From Acanthaster planci (Eukaryota; Echinodermata; Asteroidea; Valvatida; Acanthasteridae): a DNA stretch of 64,000 nt. This document shows, piece after piece, positions 60,073 to 64,000 of the stretch. A program made the translations under genes and the position numbers. The stretch is from the NCBI RefSeq assembly GCF_001949145.1, contig NW_019091445.1, forward strand, positions 555,772 to 619,771, in the 5' to 3' direction. The notes beneath the pieces were generated by a model that had not been told where the DNA came from, did not search any database, and saw only the letters and a list, made by a program, of their open reading frames with translations. Every line of letters begins with the position of its first letter. Within the stretch, counting starts at the first letter, position 1.

Positions 60073-60649
60073 TTATGGTTGCTTGACCTTTATCCATGCC
60101 TTTGTGACGTACTTGTCATATTTTTCATCCCACATTTCCGTATTTATTTCTCTGGCTTCAGTCAGCCAATCTTCATCATCCACCTCCTCAACAGGTTCCG
60201 AGTTATCATCAATTTCATTCATGTCTGATTCCTCCTCAAAGTGGATATTTTCCATGTACCTGTCTGGATCAGACTTCCGTCCAAAGCATTTGTCACACTG
60301 GTGACAAGTATAGGGGCTTGACTGCAGAAATAACATTCATGTTAACCCTTGGAAGGATGACCTTTAAATGACAAGAAACAATGAAATCGTTCATTATATA
60401 ATGTATATACATAGACATGTATACGTATTTCGTTGCTCATTTTGCTCTCTTCATTGCTCATTTGACTCTTTGTAGTGCTCATTTTGCTCTTTTTATGATG
60501 TGCACCATTATGAAACCACTAAATAGTAAAAATCTTGATAAATTTTAGTAATCAAGACTTACGTTTGAGCAAACTTCGGCTGTCCATACAAAACGCCAGT
60601 CAATGTTTGTAAATAAAAGAAAGATACGTTTAGACAAAGCCAGCGCCAT
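60073..60649 (-). CDS. small acidic protein with one degenerate C2H2-like finger
   Basis: Two exons, 60649-60563 and 60321-60073, join in phase 0 through GTAAGT and TTTCTGCAG, giving 111 residues. The first exon encodes MALALSKRIF, hydrophobic and basic. The second starts with YTCHQCDKCFGRKSD: Cys35, Cys38, Phe42 and His56 sit as in a C2H2 finger, but the first zinc His is Tyr51 and the Leu is Pro48. A strongly acidic stretch follows (EEESDMNEIDDNSEPVEEV), then a Trp/Lys-rich end (TKAWIKVKQP). It could be a real small nuclear protein, or the end of a larger gene or domesticated transposon gene. The intact splice and 82-codon open second exon support coding. Confidence 0.5.
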
Positions 60650-61333
60650 TTTACCTTATATCCGAATGCCATCGCATCGGTTCTTGTTCGAAGGGACTAC
60701 CTAGCAGTCTATAGAGGCTATGTATATCGCGATGTTTACTGCCATTGGTAGTGGCCAATTTTAAGTTCCCGTGCTGATGTAACCATGCATGGCTTCCTAG
60801 TGTTACCATCTACGCCGTGGTTACCATCTACGACATTCGACATCTCACACGCGTGCCTTGTTCAAGAAAGACTTTGACACTATGAAAGACCAAACTGGCC
60901 CTTTGGAAGCCGCTGCTGTCGTGGCTTCGTGGTCGCTTCCAGGTGGTGCGCGCACTTCAAATACCTTGTCGACTAATAGTATGCCGTGACTTGCCTAGGA
61001 GCACGTGCGCTAATGTTGCGGCACCGCAGTGACGGTGCATCTTCGGGTGATTCAATAATAACAAGATGGAGCTGGGTAACATTTGTAAGTCTCCATTGGA
61101 AAAGTGCAGCCCCCTCTCTCTGCTTATTTGGTGGGCGATGGAATCATGCAACAAAGGATGCCCTCTACAAAATATCTGATTGAGAGCTGTGTACAAGATT
61201 GTCCTGATAATCCTCGACAACGTTCTCCCTCTCGTGACTTGAAATCGCAGAGGGCACAATAGCAATTGGCGCGCGAAGCGTATGCTAGATTGAGTCTGCT
61301 ATCGAGTTCTGCCGTCTTGGCCCAAGACTACTC

Positions 61334-63120
61334 ATGAACCAGCGAAGTTCAACTAAGACCACAAGAGCCTCTGTTGCTAAGAAATTTACGCCCGGCTCTC
61401 TTGGTCGAACTCGAGGCTCTTCCTATCCTGTGGTGGAGTTTGCTGGTGCCTTTCATCAACCCGCCTGATTTGCAAGCCATTGGATGTTGCTCGTCAACAG
61501 ACCATTATCGCAAACAACTAGTGAAAGTCATTGAATATCTCCAAGACTATTTGAAGCAGCTGCCATCAGTGAAAAAAAGATGTTATGCGTACTTCGTAAA
61601 CTTTGAAATAGAAGTTGGTGCAAGGTTGGTGAGTGTCGATCTTCTCCCCACTGCAGACAACGGTAACTCCCTTTGCGCTGTATATGTTTCCTACTGATTT
61701 CAGAAGCCTATATTGTCACCTGTGCATCTTGATTAGGTCTTCAAAGCAAGATGAGGTCTAGGTTTGCCAATGGAGATTTCACATGGTCATGTAGGAAAAT
61801 TTCCGTGGATACATGTAGTCATACATTTTTATACAGGCAGAAAGGATATAAACGCAACGTAAGCCTGGCATTTTAATTCCTGCGTACTTTTTGTGACGGG
61901 ATATTAAAGTTAAGGTACTAATCTCTGCATTTGTAATTCTCATGTTCTAAAGCTTAAATGAACGTTGCATTATTAGTTACATGTTGAATGGTCCATTTGA
62001 CAGATCATCAAACGGTATGTGGTGAAATGTTACAGCTTAAAAGTGGCTACGACCGGGGATTCTACTCTGCTTTGTTTGTCGAGAAACAGAGGGATCTCGT
62101 GAAAGGTCAGCCCTTGGCCGTCAAGGAACTCATCTGATTGGTGAAATACTGGGCTTATAAACGTCTCCCGGAGCACGTTCACAAGTTATATCCGCTAGAG
62201 TTGATTACGATTTACTGTTGGGAGAAAGCCAGTAAACCAGAACCGTTCTTAATTGAACAAGGCCTGAAGGCTGATCTCACGTTTTTGGTAAAGTGGCCGT
62301 TCAAGAAGACGTTTTGGACGCACTATTACAGAAATAAGGAGGCACATGATGCAGTTACCGTCCTCCACATGGAGCAGTGAGTTGCAGAACTTTTGCATTA
62401 TAATCGCCTTGGTTTCTCCTCCAGATAAATGTGTATGTAAAATTTTGCTACTCAAAAACGCTTCCAAATTTCTACGCACTTTATCCATGGTGTCTGTCAG
62501 CTATTCACCACTTACTGTGGGTATTGTTGGGGGTCCAACCATCCCCCACCCCCAAAAAAAGGGTGGATGGGAAAATAACAAATAGATAAAATAAGAGCGC
62601 CAATGTTATGTTTCATCATCGTTTGCGCTTGTCCGCAAAAATGAGACATTAAAATAAGTAAATTCTTGAGCCTGACCTCCCCCTGGAAAACATTCCTGGA
62701 ACCGCCCCTGGAGTAGTCCAGAGTCCAGTGAATAAGTTAGTAAGGTGACATGTAAATGGCAATGATGTCTACTATACAATCAATGCCTAACAGAAACGTG
62801 ACATTGTTGTGTCGAGCTATTATCCTTTCATGTGGATACATTGGTGCACAACTTAAATGTTTCAGCAATTTTTGTGAATAATGTCTCATAACCGTCGCCA
62901 AAGTCGCTCAGTCTGTAGCCACACATTCAAAATAAAACCTCTTTTCTAAAGACACAACAGAATATCAAAATGAGTAACAGTGTTTTATTCTGAATTGCAG
63001 ACCTGTCCTATTGGATCCTGCTCATCCGACAAACAATGTGTTACGAGTGTAACAGCAAGGGAAAAACATGAAAGCAGGTTCAAGAAGCTGCTAGAGAGAC
63101 CCTTCAATCGCCACTTCTAA
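61334..63120 (+). pseudogene. 2'-5' oligoadenylate synthetase-like gene, broken
   Basis: The pieces align in order to OAS proteins, which make 2-5A when activated by double-stranded RNA in animal antiviral defence. 61334-61470 opens with ATG, then the frame shifts before PPDLQAIG (about 61448) and YLQDYLKQLPSVKK (61533-61577). Next comes VSVDLLPTADN (61632-61664), the region of the third catalytic Asp. Only about 20 residues separate these last two, so the segment that should carry the GS motif and the first two catalytic Asp (about 70 residues) is missing. Exon 62036-62376 holds FYSALFVEKQRDLVKGQP, then an in-frame TGA at 62135-62137, then LVKYWAYKRLPEH and YPLELITIYCWEKA. It splices (GTGAGT at 62377, AG at 63000) to PVLLDPAHPTNN (63001-63040), and the frame ends at 63052. 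Several independent defects make activity very unlikely. Confidence 0.82.
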
Positions 63121-64000
63121 GGAACCTCCGTCCCTGCTCTCTTTGGAAATGACAGCGGCCTTAGTCAAGCTGCAGACGTGCCAATTTTATTTTCTTGATT
63201 TTTCAGTGATTAATGCTCCTGCTTTATCAAGGATCTCATTAATGTTGCTGCCGCAGTGATGAACAGCGCAGGTGGAGCTCGGGGTATGAACTCACACGGC
63301 AAAGGTCGTCAATTCTATAACATTATAAATTATTGTTGTGTATTAAGCCGGAGGACAAGCAAATAATTCCATATAAATTACTTTGTAGCCTGTTTACTGT
63401 GTACTATTTAGGCAAAGGGCACGCATGTGTAGATGGATCAGAGCCATTATGCGGCACATAAACAAAACAACCGATCAATGCGCGCGGGAGTATTATTGTT
63501 CAACATAAATGTTGCACCTGTGTATGGTACAAAAGTAACCTAGTTCATGCTTTGTTGGGTTTTGTATGTACAATATTCTATCGGATTTCTTGGTGTTGCG
63601 TGCTTTTCCAGAATGACAACGTGAAGATATGATATTTGACTCAAGCGTTCATAACGAGACAAAGTTACATAATGGCCTCATTATTCCAAAGATTGCCATG
63701 CATAAGTTTTTACAACTTCACTGATGAGGAAGTTCGTTACATTTCGTGTTGCTGTTGCTATAAGTGCGCAAAAGAATGATTTGGATTGGTTGCCATCGCC
63801 GTATTCCCCTTTAATTGATTCCAGTCACATATCCGTATGTTGCCCTTGCTGTGGTTCCAGTTATTTCTGCATGCAAAGCAATGGCAAGAATATTAAAATA
63901 TTAAAGCAAGAACTCCGGTCCTGGGGCTAGGAAAATCTGACCCCTTAACGAAAAAGGATTTTCGCATATTTTACCCGAACAGAATGGAATCCTTTGATTG
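63121..64000. other. downstream flank of the OAS-like pseudogene
   Basis: I see no further coding exon or RNA gene. The stretch is AT-rich and ends at the window edge. Confidence 0.4.

Noticed and set aside
1-64000. CRISPR arrays, operons and bacterial insertion sequences
   Set aside because: The window is intron-bearing animal DNA; no regularly spaced repeats with unique spacers and no prokaryotic gene organisation were seen.

Overview
This is animal nuclear DNA. Genes are split by GT-AG introns (with a few GC-AG introns), coding density is low, and small non-autonomous DNA transposons with clear target-site duplications are present. Palindromic ACATGT/GTACAT microsatellites are also scattered through it. 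The gene families (a tandem array of serine beta-lactamase-like proteins, ANKRD49, a TMED6-like p24 protein, an OAS-type nucleotidyltransferase relic) fit a marine invertebrate, most likely a deuterostome such as an echinoderm or cephalochordate. The species cannot be fixed from sequence alone.

Layout. 1-4.5 kb: no gene seen. 4.5-10.5 kb, minus strand: a six-exon gene for an unnamed 169-residue four-helix membrane protein; one of its introns holds a 252-bp hAT-like MITE. 11.5-12.5 kb, plus strand: a GC-rich, single-coding-exon ANKRD49 orthologue. 16.7-19.7 kb, minus strand: a p24/TMED gene with a TMED6-like tail and more GOLD-like sequence than one domain needs. 21.9-57.6 kb: the centre of the window, five serine beta-lactamase-like genes (called A-E here). 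A, B, C and D run head to tail on the plus strand; E is inverted on the minus strand. All five share seven coding exons with the same intron phases (2,1,0,1,0,0). All keep an STTK (SxxK) nucleophile motif that ends exactly at intron 2, a Tyr-His motif in exon 4 and an H[S/P]G motif in exon 7. C and D are copies of a recent segmental duplication of about 6.5 kb. The array also holds exon debris: a spare last exon after A, a spare exon-5 end in D, and decayed first-exon starts before C and D. 60.1-60.6 kb, minus strand: a small two-exon gene with one degenerate C2H2-like finger and an acidic tail. 61.3-63.1 kb, plus strand: a broken 2'-5' oligoadenylate synthetase-like gene.

How the genes relate. 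Only the beta-lactamase-like array is an obvious functional group. Its proteins should be membrane-anchored or secreted serine hydrolases (class C beta-lactamase/esterase EstB/PBP fold) that have diverged in exons 4, 5 and 7, so different substrates are plausible. The other genes look like independent neighbours. Exon coordinates come from reading frames, splice sites and comparison between the five paralogues; no transcript or database evidence was available.
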